Origin: Flavobacterium subsaxonicum WB 4.1-42 = DSM 21790
GTDB taxonomy: Bacteria > Bacteroidota > Bacteroidia > Flavobacteriales > Flavobacteriaceae
Assembly (NCBI RefSeq): GCF_000422725.1
Contig: NZ_AUGP01000003.1
Span: forward strand, 32,567-96,566
DNA: 64,000 nucleotides
Direction: 5' to 3'
A model generated the notes under the pieces. That model was not told the DNA's origin and did not search any database. It was given only the letters and a program-made list of their open reading frames with translations. Below, piece after piece: positions 35,110 to 43,637 of the stretch (the first letter of the stretch is position 1; every line of letters begins with the position of its first letter). Made by a program: the position numbers and the translations under genes.

Positions 35110-36204
35110 ATGAAAATTATTATTGTAACAACCGCTTTTTTGCTGCTGCTTGCCCCCAGGGCAATAGCGCAGTGCCAACCGGCACAGGTTCCGTATACTA
35201 TAGATGCCGAAGGCACTACACCGCCTTTTGTGCCCAATTGTGTAAGTACCTCATTTACTACTTTTAGCTCATCGGAAATGTGGGAAACCGCAAGCGGCTC
35301 GATAGGAGGCTTTACCGGAAACGTATTGCAATATGATACTGCTGTAGAAAGCAATGGTGGCGTTAATCCCGGCATTGGCTCAAACCTTACCTCTCAGGCT
35401 ATTTATTTACCTCAGGGCAACTATTCGGTATCTTATAAATATGGCCTTAGCAACCCTGCGGGTGTAATTGGCAGGATGGATGTTATAGTATCGCCAAATG
35501 GCTTTACTGCTCCACAAGCGGTTATAAGCACACACCAAAATTTTTCGGGTAGTGCGGTTAGTGTTCCAAAACAATCGTTTACTGTAGAAGTTGCAGGCAA
35601 TTACAATGTTGCCTTTTATGTGGATACGCAGGCCAACCAGGGGCTGCTTTACCTTGATGATATTAAAGTAGATGGTTCAGATTGCGCTTCTCCCACAGGG
35701 CTATCTGTAACCTCCGTTACTCCGTTTACGGCCACCCTTAACTGGAACGGTGCTGTTGGTGGGCCCTACGAATTTGCGGCACTGCCAACAGAGTCGGGTG
35801 CTTTGCCTGCAACCGGTACGGCAACTACAGGATCGAGCGGAGTACTAACCGGTTTAGAGTCGGAAACAGCGTATGTTGCCTACGTGCGCTCTGCCTGTGC
35901 CGATGGTACGTGGAGTATTTGGAGCCAGGTATCTTTTACAACTACCGATCAGCTTTCTGTACCTGATGCTGTTTTTAATAGCTTATCGGTTTATCCAAAC
36001 CCTGTGGCTAACACCCTTACCCTAAGCAACGCGACGGCCATAGATACTGCCGAGGTATATACGCTAACCGGGCAGCTGGTACTATCGCAAAAGCTTAACA
36101 GCAATTCCGGAAATGTTACTGTTGAAGGGCTTGCAAGCGGTGTTTATTTTTTAAAGGCCTATGCGGGCAACCAAACCAAAACCATAAAAATATTAAAGCA
36201 ATAA
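35110..36204 (+). CDS. Secreted fibronectin-III-type protein with T9SS type A sorting domain
   Basis: 364 aa. The signal peptide (residues 1-20, ending RAIAQ) is followed by a jelly-roll-like region ending in LLYLDDIKVDG, as in cleaved-adhesin/MAM-like domains. A fibronectin type III domain follows (about residues 196-280: PTGLSVTSVTPFTATLNWN..SETAYVAYVRSACADGTWSIWS). The C-terminus has a T9SS type A sorting domain (LSVYPNPVANTLTLSN to TKTIKILKQ). It is 36 bp after the type B protein and may be cotranscribed. A surface role is inferred. Confidence 0.87.
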   Translation: MKIIIVTTAFLLLLAPRAIAQCQPAQVPYTIDAEGTTPPFVPNCVSTSFTTFSSSEMWETASGSIGGFTGNVLQYDTAVESNGGVNPGIGSNLTSQAIYLPQGNYSVSYKYGLSNPAGVIGRMDVIVSPNGFTAPQAVISTHQNFSGSAVSVPKQSFTVEVAGNYNVAFYVDTQANQGLLYLDDIKVDGSDCASPTGLSVTSVTPFTATLNWNGAVGGPYEFAALPTESGALPATGTATTGSSGVLTGLESETAYVAYVRSACADGTWSIWSQVSFTTTDQLSVPDAVFNSLSVYPNPVANTLTLSNATAIDTAEVYTLTGQLVLSQKLNSNSGNVTVEGLASGVYFLKAYAGNQTKTIKILKQ

Positions 36205-36264
36205 CATCTACTACTTTTTTAAGGGCAAGTATTATTAACTAACTCAACTATTGCCTGTTCCTGT

Positions 36265-36291
36265 GGCCGCCTCAACTAAGTTGGGGCGGCC
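36265..36291 (+). terminator. Terminator-like hairpin
   Basis: GGCCGCCTCAAC pairs with GTTGGGGCGGCC (one mismatch) around TAA. The downstream tail is only moderately T-rich (TTGTTATAT), so termination efficiency is uncertain. Confidence 0.6.
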
Positions 36292-36355
36292 TTGTTATAT
36301 ACACATGATAACAAATAGCGTATAATGTTATAACCCGTTACCAGTAGTTAAAGGG

Positions 36356-36363
36356 TAGCTTTG
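36356..36363 (+). promoter_or_regulatory. -7 promoter element for the pseudo-receiver gene
   Basis: TAGCTTTG matches TAnnTTTG, 23 bp before the ATG at 36387. A six-codon frame starting at 36377 overlaps that start codon in another frame. Confidence 0.55.
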
Positions 36364-36386
36364 TAAATTACCTACTATGAAACAGA

Positions 36387-36824
36387 ATGAATAAGGACGG
36401 AACGATAGTTGTACTGGAGGCCGATAATGATAACAGGGATTTTATATGCCAGCAAATAAAAGCGCTGCGCTATAAAAACGATGTAATGTGTTTTTCATCG
36501 TCTGATGAGGCAGGTACTTACATGCGCAATAATATACTGGATGTATTTATACTGCTGCAAAGCACCAATGCCCCCGGCATAGAGGTGCCCGATACCCGGA
36601 ATATGGTATACATGCACGAAAAGTTTAAAACCGATGTGCTGCCTTATATATTCTTAGTGCTTACAAAAAGCCGAACCCAACTTAACAGCCTGCACACTTT
36701 TGTGCATGCCTACTACAAACCCGATACCGAGGTTAACGAACTTGCCAATGTACTAAAGGGCGTAATCGATTTTTGGAAAGACCACGTCTTCCCTCCAAAA
36801 GTATCGCCGTTTTCGGGTAATTAA
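36387..36824 (+). CDS. Degenerate response-regulator receiver domain protein
   Basis: 145 aa, a stand-alone CheY-like fold with no output domain. The first strand reads TIVVLEADNDNRDFICQQIKAL, keeping an acidic pair. Where the phosphoacceptor Asp should end the third strand, the sequence is DVFILLQS, with Gln in place of Asp. A Lys follows in VLTKS at the position of the conserved Lys/Thr region. It therefore probably cannot be phosphorylated normally and would act as a protein-interaction module. No kinase is adjacent. Some Flavobacteria genomes have similar short receiver proteins. Confidence 0.65.
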   Translation: MNKDGTIVVLEADNDNRDFICQQIKALRYKNDVMCFSSSDEAGTYMRNNILDVFILLQSTNAPGIEVPDTRNMVYMHEKFKTDVLPYIFLVLTKSRTQLNSLHTFVHAYYKPDTEVNELANVLKGVIDFWKDHVFPPKVSPFSGN

Positions 36825-37055
36825 TATCTTTTGCCACGAACCTGCCTGTGGGTAGGCGGGTTGCACAAATTCTACAATTTCTAATTACAGTAATTAATTA
36901 CTGTGTGTGTTAAAACCTGCTATATAGCCTCTAATTAAAATTTGTGAAAATTCGTGTCATTAGTGGTAAAATTCATTGTTGATAATATTTTCTTTCTTAT
37001 ATAAGAAAATAATCTTCTATTTTGTAATTTGCATCCATCTAAAAATGGAGCAGTT
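36825..37055. other. Gap with degenerate dispersed repeats
   Basis: ACCTGCC..GGCGGGTT forms a hairpin at about 36841-36861. The stretch to about 36975 (TTTGTGAAAATTCGTGTCATTAGTGG and similar) looks like a worn copy of the GCCACGAAT / ATTCGTGAAAATTCGTG repeat common in this phylum. No gene is visible. Confidence 0.4.
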
Positions 37056-38108
37056 ATGAAGACGGATAAGATAAAAGGGCAGGGCGCAGTTGCCAACATT
37101 CACAATCATTTTATAAAAAACCGTTACGAGAAATCCATCTATGATGACGATTTTGAGGAAACCGTTGCCAAGACCGAGATACTGGAGGTTTTTCCTAAAA
37201 GTATTGTAAACCCGGTTAAAAGCCCTGATTTGCGCATGGCCTATTCTATGAATCCCTACCAGGGCTGCGAGCATGGCTGTGCGTACTGCTTTGCCCGCCC
37301 CACGCACGAGTACTGGGGCTATAGCGCGGGTGTCGACTTTGAACGAAAGATTCTGGTTAAGAAAAATGCCCCCGAACTTTTAGAGCAGTTCTTTAAAAAA
37401 CGCGGCTATAAGCCGGAGCCGATATTACTATCCGGCAATACTGATTGCTACCAGCCCATAGAGCGTAAGCTTGAAATTACCCGCAAAATACTACAGGTGT
37501 TTTTAGATTACCGGCACCCGGTAGATATCCTTACCAAAAATGCCCTTGTTACCCGCGATCTTGATATATTAACCCAACTGGCCGAAAAAAACCTGGTTAG
37601 CGTATCGCTTAGCATCCCAACTATAAACGAAGAACTACGGCGCAAACTGGAGCCGAGAACGTCGTCTGTCAACACCAAATTGCAGGCGCTGGAAACGCTC
37701 TCTAAAAACGGCATACCTACCCATGTTATGGTGGCACCCATAATTCCCGGGCTTAACAGCATGGAAATTTTAAACACATTAAAGGTTATAGCCGAAAAAG
37801 GGGCAAAAAGCTTTGGATACACGCTGGTTCGACTTAACGATACCGTTGAGCCTATTTTTATCGACTGGCTCGAAGAACATTACCCCGACCGTAAAGAAAA
37901 AGTGCTGAACCACATAGCCTCAATGCACGGTGGCAAGCTGGGCGAAAAAAATGTAGCCAAACGCAAAAAAGGCGAAGGCAATATTGCCGAAATGATCCAT
38001 ACTACCTTTCGCATAGGCCGCCAGAAGTTTTTTACCAACGAAGGGATTTTGCCCCTCGCCACCAATCTGTTTGATGGCACTAAAGGCGAACAGCTGCGGT
38101 TGTTTTAA
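37056..38108 (+). CDS. PA0069-family radical SAM protein
   Basis: 350 aa from the ATG at 37056; an in-frame TTG at 37029 is rejected. The radical SAM cluster motif CEHGCAYC (CxxxCxxC) lies in MNPYQGCEHGCAYCFARPTHEYWGYSAGVDFERKI, diagnostic of the PA0069/SplB-like group. ILLSGNTDCYQPIE and the C-terminal FRIGRQKFFTNEGILPL also fit. It binds a 4Fe-4S cluster and S-adenosylmethionine; the reaction is not established for the family. It is convergent with a secreted protein gene across a shared terminator. Confidence 0.9.
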   Translation: MKTDKIKGQGAVANIHNHFIKNRYEKSIYDDDFEETVAKTEILEVFPKSIVNPVKSPDLRMAYSMNPYQGCEHGCAYCFARPTHEYWGYSAGVDFERKILVKKNAPELLEQFFKKRGYKPEPILLSGNTDCYQPIERKLEITRKILQVFLDYRHPVDILTKNALVTRDLDILTQLAEKNLVSVSLSIPTINEELRRKLEPRTSSVNTKLQALETLSKNGIPTHVMVAPIIPGLNSMEILNTLKVIAEKGAKSFGYTLVRLNDTVEPIFIDWLEEHYPDRKEKVLNHIASMHGGKLGEKNVAKRKKGEGNIAEMIHTTFRIGRQKFFTNEGILPLATNLFDGTKGEQLRLF

Positions 38109-38154
38109 ACAGTATCAGCACCCGTAGAGACGCAAACCCTATCCCTAACAAAAC

Positions 38155-38179
38155 AACCCCGGCTGGGATGGCCGGGGTT
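38155..38179. terminator. Bidirectional intrinsic terminator
   Basis: AACCCCGGC pairs with GCCGGGGTT around TGGGATG between two convergent genes. The tails (TTAAAAC on one strand, TTGTTTTG on the other) are modestly T-rich. Confidence 0.7.
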
Positions 38180-38204
38180 AAAACACTACTATGTATGCTT
38201 ACGC

Positions 38205-38975
38205 TTAGTTAGCTACATTCAACGTATAATTTTCGGCTTGAGCCCAGCTGTAGGTAGCACAAGGATCTAAAGCAAAATCGGTTGTGTTATAAATTACCCT
38301 CATCCTGGTTTCGCCGGTAAGGGCAGTCGCCGGTATGGCAATGTTGGTAACCGCCTGTACAGCATCGGTACCGTTAGACCCCTGAATGCTGCCTGCCTCA
38401 AACACCTCGCCGGCATCGTTAAGCACGCCATTGTGGTTAAAATCTATAAATACGGTAAACTTACACACCTGTGGTGCCCAGCTGCCGGTGTTTCCTTTTA
38501 AAGTAATAGGATACGATTGCCCCTTGGTAACGTTGCCCTCTATGGTTGTAAAATCCTGGTTGGCAAGAGTCAGGTCGGTAGATGTTGCGCTGGCACTTGT
38601 ATTGGCAATACCTGCAAAGGTTACGCTGCTAATAGGGTATACCTGCCATTGCACGGTAATGTTGCAAAAAGTAAGCGGTTCCGGCTCCGGCTCCGGTGTA
38701 GCAGCTTCGCACGGGCTAAACCATGCAAGGCCATCGTACCAGTTAAGGCATTTAGTGGTCGTATTATAAATAGTAAGGCCTTCGGCGGGGCTAACAATAG
38801 CATCGCGCTGTGCTGTAGTAAGCCTTGGAGGCAAAAATCCTTTAGTGGTGCTTTCTATTTCCAGTTCGGCGGTACTGTTTATTGTTGTAGGGTTAGCACC
38901 TATTTTAACCTGTGCAGATGCTGCAGTAGCAACAAGGGCAACGCCCAATGAAAGGAACAATTGTTTTAGTTTCAT
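38205..38975 (-). CDS. Secreted GEVED-type domain protein
   Basis: 256 aa from the ATG at 38975; a TTG two codons upstream is less likely. The signal peptide (MKLKQLFLSLGVALVATAASA) is followed by KIGANPTTINSTAELEIEST..FLPPRLTTAQRDAI and CLNWYDGLAWFSPC, a module found at the start of many Flavobacteria surface proteins. The C-terminal half (FTVFIDFNHNGVLNDAGEVFEAG to AQAENYTLNV) is a GEVED-like beta-sandwich with a Ca-binding-like DFNHNG loop. There is no T9SS sorting domain. It is cotranscribed with, and 67 bp downstream of, the 39043 gene. Confidence 0.78.
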   Translation of the reverse strand: MKLKQLFLSLGVALVATAASAQVKIGANPTTINSTAELEIESTTKGFLPPRLTTAQRDAIVSPAEGLTIYNTTTKCLNWYDGLAWFSPCEAATPEPEPEPLTFCNITVQWQVYPISSVTFAGIANTSASATSTDLTLANQDFTTIEGNVTKGQSYPITLKGNTGSWAPQVCKFTVFIDFNHNGVLNDAGEVFEAGSIQGSNGTDAVQAVTNIAIPATALTGETRMRVIYNTTDFALDPCATYSWAQAENYTLNVAN

Positions 38976-39042
38976 GATCAAGAAAAGTTAATGTGTTATA
39001 TATATTTTTTGGCCGCGGTATATGCGGCTTCAGAGTAATGGT

Positions 39043-39984
39043 TTATCGGTTTAGTAATTTTCGGGTCACGGTTTTGCCGTTGTCTAAAAGGGCTTTGGCA
39101 ATGTAAATTCCGGTGGCGTGGTTAAAGTTGTTTTGGTAATCTGTAGCATTAACACTGTACAATTGTACCAGCCTGCCGTTAACATCATACACTTCTACCT
39201 GTTTAACCTGCTGTATTGAGCTAAGCTCAAACTGGCCGTTTTGTAAAAGCATAAAGGTTTTAGAAGCATCAAAGCCGGTAACACCCGCAACAGGTGCCTC
39301 ATACACTTTAGCAAACGTAAATGCAGAGTATGCCGTAAAATCTACCACAGCGTTAGAGGTTATAGTACCCTCTGTAAGTGTGGCTCCTGAACCTGTAATG
39401 CCTGCAAGGGCAACCCATGCGGTACCGTTCCAGCCGGCAATGGTTAGTTTGGTAAGATCTGTAGTAATGTCGCCTAAATTTGTAACTTGTTGCCACGCAA
39501 GGGTAACCGTGCCACTGTTAGCGCCAAGTACATCCCAATAGCCGGTTGCAGAAAGTTCTTCTAAAACCAAAGGGTCAAAAACGGTGGGGTTAAACGTACC
39601 GTTGTTGTAAGCAACATCTAACGCCGTGGCCGTTGTGGGGGTAATAGTAATTGGGGCATAAGCCGTGCTGCCAACAGGAAATACCACAGCGCCTGTAGTA
39701 TAACTGCGCACAAAACCGTTAATAAAGCCCGTGGGAGACACGCTGCCCACTGCGGCATCGCTGCTTAGCGATACCACCCCTTGCGGCGTTTCGCGCTGTG
39801 TGGTGGCAACACCCGGCAGGTTTATGGTATACGATTTTACATGCAGCTCTGTAGCAGGGCCCACATGCGTGTTACCAAAAACGGTAAGTCCGTTTTGCGC
39901 GAACGAAGGGCAGGCCACCAATCCTAAAAACGAGGCAAAAAAGAGCGTGCCCTTTTGCCTGCGGTGTAGCAATTTTTCATTCAT
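39043..39984 (-). CDS. Secreted protein with T9SS type A sorting domain
   Basis: 313 aa. The signal peptide (about residues 1-30; FFASFLGLVACPSFAQ) is followed by a beta-rich region with Thr/Gly/Ala-rich strands. About 75 C-terminal residues form a T9SS type A sorting domain (FMLLQNGQFELSSIQQVKQVEVYDVNGRLVQLY to GKTVTRKLLNR). The middle is not recognised. It is the upstream gene of a two-gene minus-strand unit with the GEVED protein. Confidence 0.82.
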   Translation of the reverse strand: MNEKLLHRRQKGTLFFASFLGLVACPSFAQNGLTVFGNTHVGPATELHVKSYTINLPGVATTQRETPQGVVSLSSDAAVGSVSPTGFINGFVRSYTTGAVVFPVGSTAYAPITITPTTATALDVAYNNGTFNPTVFDPLVLEELSATGYWDVLGANSGTVTLAWQQVTNLGDITTDLTKLTIAGWNGTAWVALAGITGSGATLTEGTITSNAVVDFTAYSAFTFAKVYEAPVAGVTGFDASKTFMLLQNGQFELSSIQQVKQVEVYDVNGRLVQLYSVNATDYQNNFNHATGIYIAKALLDNGKTVTRKLLNR

Positions 39985-40074
39985 TGATTAATATATTAAG
40001 TAGTTAAAGTAATAGCATTTTCGGGTAAAGCGGTACAGCGGTAATTGGGGGTAGGCTGTAACCGTTTTATAGGC

Positions 40075-40082
40075 CAAACTTA
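40075..40082 (-). promoter_or_regulatory. -7 promoter element for the 39984-38205 unit
   Basis: On the minus strand TAAGTTTG (TAnnTTTG) lies 90 bp before the ATG at 39984, implying a long leader. The rest of the gap 39985-40241 shows nothing clear. Confidence 0.45.
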
Positions 40083-40241
40083 GCGCATTAGTATACTATA
40101 TAAAAGAGAAGGGCTTTTGGTATTGCAGAATTTTTTAAGATTTTAATAACCAAAAATGCTGCGCAATCCCTTTTAAATAAAGGAATTGTACTTGATTTTA
40201 AAGAAAATGTTACGATTGTGTTACTAAGCTTGTGGTATACG

Positions 40242-41387
40242 CTAAACCTGGCTGTTTAGTGTTTTCCTGAACAGTTGCTGCTTTAAAGCAGCCGCCTTTT
40301 TTTGGTTTTTTTTGATGGCAACGGCTATCAAAAAAAGTAAAACCAGGCCTGTTGCTGCCGCGGCAATAGCATATATTTTATAGGTGGTTCGGGTAGCCTG
40401 TAACTGCTCATTAGCATCATCGGTAAGGTCGTTGGCAAGCCAGTTAAAAGAATGTTCTTTATTGGCGGTAGCCTTAACCAGCGTTTCGTGATAGCGCGAA
40501 TTATACTTGCGGTAATTATTAAGGTCGTCTAACTTTAAGTAATTGTCAGACAAATTACGATACAGGTCGTTTTTAATTTCTACCTGCCCATCTTTGGGGC
40601 TGCCGTTAAGGGCTTCTGTTAGTTGTATAATAGCCAGGTTGTATTGCTGTTTTTGGGCAAGGCTTTTAGACAGCCCAATCTTAGCATACACCCAGGTATC
40701 GTAATATTGTGTAGCCGAAGTGTTTTTAATAGCCTCGTTAAATATAGCAGTGGCCTCGTTGGGCATTTGCTTTTCTAAAAGGCAAAACCCTTTTTGCACC
40801 ATAACCAGCCGCAGGTTGGTTGACGCCGATTTATGCTGGGTGTGCTTAAACTCGTTAATGGCCTTATCAAAATAGGTAATGGCAAAATCGCAGTCCAGGT
40901 CGTTTTTATAACTGTTGCCCTTAACCGCGTAAATATTGCCTTTAAGATAGGCCATGTCGGGTGGCATGGGGTGTTGCTGTAGTATCTCTTCGGCTTTGTT
41001 AAGGTACAATCGTGCCTTGTCGTTAATTTTAAGCACCTGGTAATGGTTGCCAAGCAAACCGTACAGTTTAACCTGGTTTACATAATCGTTGGTGGTTTGG
41101 GCAAGTTCAATAGCCTTAAACGCATATTTCTTGGCCTCTTTGCCTTTTTTAAGCGAAAAATAGCCGTTAGATACTATTATCAGTGACGCTATCTGGTGTT
41201 GGGTATCGCCCTCAGAAAGATCATAAATTTTAAGCGCAAGCTTTATGGCTTTGTCCGGATTAGTATAGAGCTCTTTGCCGGCCTGCTGCGTAAGTGTATC
41301 CAAATTAAGCTCGCCCTGTGCAAAAGCAGGAGCAGCCAGGCATAACAGCAGGCACATAAAAAGTTGGTATATCTTTTTACGAGGCAT
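40242..41387 (-). CDS. TPR membrane protein lacking a DNA-binding domain
   Basis: 381 aa. After a signal peptide (about residues 1-23) come several tetratricopeptide-like helical pairs (about 40-310). One membrane helix (IYAIAAAATGLVLLFLIAVAI, about 340-360) and a short basic tail (KKNQKKAAALKQQLFRKTLNSQV) follow. The architecture matches the N-terminal sensor half of the upstream neighbour but stops where the AraC-type HTH would begin. Its start overlaps the end of that gene by 11 bp, indicating translational coupling. It may be a partner or decoy sensor; I see no HTH remnant downstream. Confidence 0.8.
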   Translation of the reverse strand: MPRKKIYQLFMCLLLCLAAPAFAQGELNLDTLTQQAGKELYTNPDKAIKLALKIYDLSEGDTQHQIASLIIVSNGYFSLKKGKEAKKYAFKAIELAQTTNDYVNQVKLYGLLGNHYQVLKINDKARLYLNKAEEILQQHPMPPDMAYLKGNIYAVKGNSYKNDLDCDFAITYFDKAINEFKHTQHKSASTNLRLVMVQKGFCLLEKQMPNEATAIFNEAIKNTSATQYYDTWVYAKIGLSKSLAQKQQYNLAIIQLTEALNGSPKDGQVEIKNDLYRNLSDNYLKLDDLNNYRKYNSRYHETLVKATANKEHSFNWLANDLTDDANEQLQATRTTYKIYAIAAAATGLVLLFLIAVAIKKNQKKAAALKQQLFRKTLNSQV

Positions 41388-42681
41388 GGCTGGCAGCTTG
41401 TTGGTTTATAAGAATATCGGCCTCTTTTTTAAGGAAGCTGATGTACGTGGTAGGCGAAATACCTGTAACGGACTTAAATACGGTTGCAAACGCGCTGTGC
41501 GACGAAAAGCCACTCTCCTCGGCCAGGTAGCTTACTTTATAATTGAGGTAAACCGGATCTGACTGTAGTTTTTTGAGAATGTATTTTACCCGGAGCTCAT
41601 TAATATAAGTGTTGAAATTACCACCCTTATGCGTGTTTATAATTTCAGATAAATATTTAGTATTGGTGTCCAGTTGCCTGGCGAGGCCGCTAAGCGAAAT
41701 GTTATTGCTGATAAACTTACCCGACTCTTCAAAACGTGCCAGTTTATCTAACAGGCCCTTCTCGGTTTTTTCGGGCATGGAGTATACTTTGGTTTCCGGC
41801 ACAATAGCGGCTTCGGCGCGCTTGGCAGCTTCAGATGCTTCCAGTCCGTGCAATATTTTTTGGTACTGCCTGTAGTCTTTTTTCAACCCTAACAAGTAGA
41901 TTAGCCCAATAAGGCTCAGCAACAGCAGCGTGCCGCCTATAATGGTAATAAAGGTGGTATAGCTTTGAGTTTCGGCTATAGCTGCGGCTTCATAATCTTT
42001 ATCGATATGGCTAAGCAGGGCAATGCGTGCCTTGTCTTTCTGTTCGCTTATCATTTCGTTAAGCGAATCAAACTGCTCGTTATAAGCGCTGTAATTGGGG
42101 CCATCTTTAAGCAACAGATAATTGTGCGCCAGCTTTTTGTACACAATGGCTTTAAGCAGCACATCCTGCGATTTTTGGAGCTGCGGTAGTATGGTGTTAA
42201 TGTTTTTTACGGCAATGGCAGGCTCATTGTCGGCGTCTGCTAATTGCATAATTTTTACCCGGTTAAAATCGATAATGGGCTTAAGCCTGGTTGCAGACAA
42301 CTTATTCGATTCTTTTGCATACTCCTTAGCCTTATCAATCAGGCCCGCAAGCTGGCACTGCACGGCAATTGCCGTAAAAATTTTAGATTGTAGTATTTTG
42401 TCTTTAGCAAGTTGCTTAGCATCAAAAAGCAGGTCGGTTGCCTTAGGATAGTTGCCTTTAAGGCTATAAATTTCAGATTGCAGCCACAAAGCATTGGCCT
42501 TATCATCATTGCTGGCGGCATTCTTTAAAAGGTAGTCGGCGCCCTTTAGGGCTTTATCGGTATCGGTATACAGTTGCGATGATGCCTCGTTAAAAATAGT
42601 CTGTGCATCGGTTACGGTCTGCGCCGCAATGGGCAGGCCGGTAAACAACAACAGGCAAAGTAATAAGCGGACTATCATCAT
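41377..42681 (-). CDS. TPR-transmembrane-AraC HTH regulator
   Basis: 434 aa. The signal peptide (about residues 1-20) is followed by periplasmic TPR-like repeats (about 25-220). A membrane helix (FITIIGGTLLLLSLIGLIYLLGL, about 246-268) leads to a cytoplasmic segment and a C-terminal AraC-type HTH (about 330-425: LARQLDTNTKYLSEIINTHKGGNFNTYINELRVKYI...YLAEESGFSSHSAFATVFKSVTGISPTTY). This one-component architecture is frequent in Flavobacteria and senses signals across the membrane. An 11-bp-arm palindrome upstream of its promoter may be its operator (inference). First gene of a coupled pair. Confidence 0.88.
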   Translation of the reverse strand: MMIVRLLLCLLLFTGLPIAAQTVTDAQTIFNEASSQLYTDTDKALKGADYLLKNAASNDDKANALWLQSEIYSLKGNYPKATDLLFDAKQLAKDKILQSKIFTAIAVQCQLAGLIDKAKEYAKESNKLSATRLKPIIDFNRVKIMQLADADNEPAIAVKNINTILPQLQKSQDVLLKAIVYKKLAHNYLLLKDGPNYSAYNEQFDSLNEMISEQKDKARIALLSHIDKDYEAAAIAETQSYTTFITIIGGTLLLLSLIGLIYLLGLKKDYRQYQKILHGLEASEAAKRAEAAIVPETKVYSMPEKTEKGLLDKLARFEESGKFISNNISLSGLARQLDTNTKYLSEIINTHKGGNFNTYINELRVKYILKKLQSDPVYLNYKVSYLAEESGFSSHSAFATVFKSVTGISPTTYISFLKKEADILINQQAASHAS

Positions 42682-42692
42682 TAAACAAACAT

Positions 42693-42712
42693 CAAATATA
42701 AAAGCAAATGTA
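42693..42712 (-). promoter_or_regulatory. Two overlapping-range -7 elements for the TPR/HTH pair
   Basis: On the minus strand TACATTTG (42705-42712) and TATATTTG (42693-42700) both match TAnnTTTG, 24 and 12 bp before the ATG. The distal one is more plausible for a leader of usable length. Confidence 0.5.
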
Positions 42713-42725
42713 ATTGTTTTAAAGG

Positions 42726-42752
42726 CTAAATCTTAACGAAATGTTAAGATTT
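42726..42752. promoter_or_regulatory. Perfect palindrome upstream of the TPR/HTH regulator
   Basis: TAAATCTTAAC and GTTAAGATTTA form an 11-bp perfect inverted repeat around GAAAT. It starts 14 bp upstream of the distal -7 box, covering the -33 region of the minus-strand promoter. It is suitable for a dimeric regulator. Confidence 0.5.
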
Positions 42753-42825
42753 AACGTTGTTTAACCGTTGATGGTATACGGTAATAAAAGTAATTTTAAC
42801 TACAAGGTTGTAGGGGTGCAGGCGG

Positions 42826-42861
42826 TTTCTTTTTTTTTTTTGTTCAAGAAAAAAGAAAAAA
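42826..42861. repeat. T-rich/A-rich inverted repeat
   Basis: TTTCTTTT plus a run of T, then GTTCAAG, then AAAAAAGAAA: the same pattern as the 24-bp TTCTTTTGT..ACAAAAGAA elements at 16856 and 17428. Homopolymer runs have expanded it. Confidence 0.4.
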
Positions 42862-42887
42862 AAACGGGTACCTTTCAGCACCCGTTT
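42862..42887 (-). terminator. Intrinsic terminator of superoxide dismutase gene
   Basis: AAACGGGT pairs with ACCCGTTT around a 10-nt loop. On the minus strand it runs into a long T tract, 22 bp after the sod stop. Confidence 0.8.
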
Positions 42888-42909
42888 CTATATCTATAAT
42901 GTAAAAAGA

Positions 42910-43518
42910 CTATTTCTCGATAGCAAAACGCCTTGCTACTTCTTCCCAGTTAACCAGGTTAAAGAACGACTCAATATAATCCGGCCTTCTGTTTTGGTAG
43001 TTTAGGTAGTAAGCGTGCTCCCAAACGTCAAGACCAAGAATTGGTGTGCCTTCGCCACCTATTTCCGGCATTAGCGGGTTGTCCTGGTTTGGCGTACCAA
43101 CCACTTCAAGCTTGCCGCCTTTTTGTACGGTTAACCATGCCCATCCTGAACCAAACTGGGTTGTAGCCGCTTTTACAAATTTAGCCTTAAACTCTTCGAA
43201 AGATCCGAACGATTTATCAATAGCCTCTTCAAGCTCGCCGGTTGGCTCGCCTCCGCCTTTAGGCGATAAAATAGTCCAGAAAAGGTTATGGTTGTAAAAA
43301 CCGCCGCCGTTATTTCTTACCGCAGCGTTGGTAAGGTCCAGGTTTAATAAGATATTTTCTATTGTTTTGCCCTCAAGATCTGTGCCGGCAATAGCATTGT
43401 TTAAATTGGTAGTATATGCGTTATGGTGCTTAGTATGATGTATTTCCATCGTTTTTGCATCAATGTGTGGCTCCAGGGCGTCGTATGCGTAAGGTAATTT
43501 TGGTAATTCAAAAGCCAT
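42910..43518 (-). CDS. Superoxide dismutase, Fe/Mn family
   Basis: 202 aa, cytoplasmic with no signal peptide. It dismutates superoxide to oxygen and hydrogen peroxide. It starts [35 protein letters not shown], with metal ligand His27 in the usual MEIHHTKHH. The C-terminal [28 protein letters not shown] gives the Asp and His ligands. [13 protein letters not shown] supplies the remaining His. Iron versus manganese cannot be settled with confidence here. It has its own -7 box and terminator and is divergent from the AddA-like gene. Confidence 0.95.
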   Translation of the reverse strand: MAFELPKLPYAYDALEPHIDAKTMEIHHTKHHNAYTTNLNNAIAGTDLEGKTIENILLNLDLTNAAVRNNGGGFYNHNLFWTILSPKGGGEPTGELEEAIDKSFGSFEEFKAKFVKAATTQFGSGWAWLTVQKGGKLEVVGTPNQDNPLMPEIGGEGTPILGLDVWEHAYYLNYQNRRPDYIESFFNLVNWEEVARRFAIEK

Positions 43519-43556
43519 AATATCTTATTTTTAAAAGATTAATATTAATTTTAATC

Positions 43557-43564
43557 CAAATTTA
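43557..43564 (-). promoter_or_regulatory. -7 promoter element for superoxide dismutase
   Basis: TAAATTTG on the minus strand matches TAnnTTTG, 39 bp before the ATG at 43518. Confidence 0.5.
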
Positions 43565-43637
43565 CAGATTTAAAGCATTATAAAAAATAAGAAATTGTTA
43601 TAATTTCTAATCCCAAACTATAAAACCCACATTTTAA

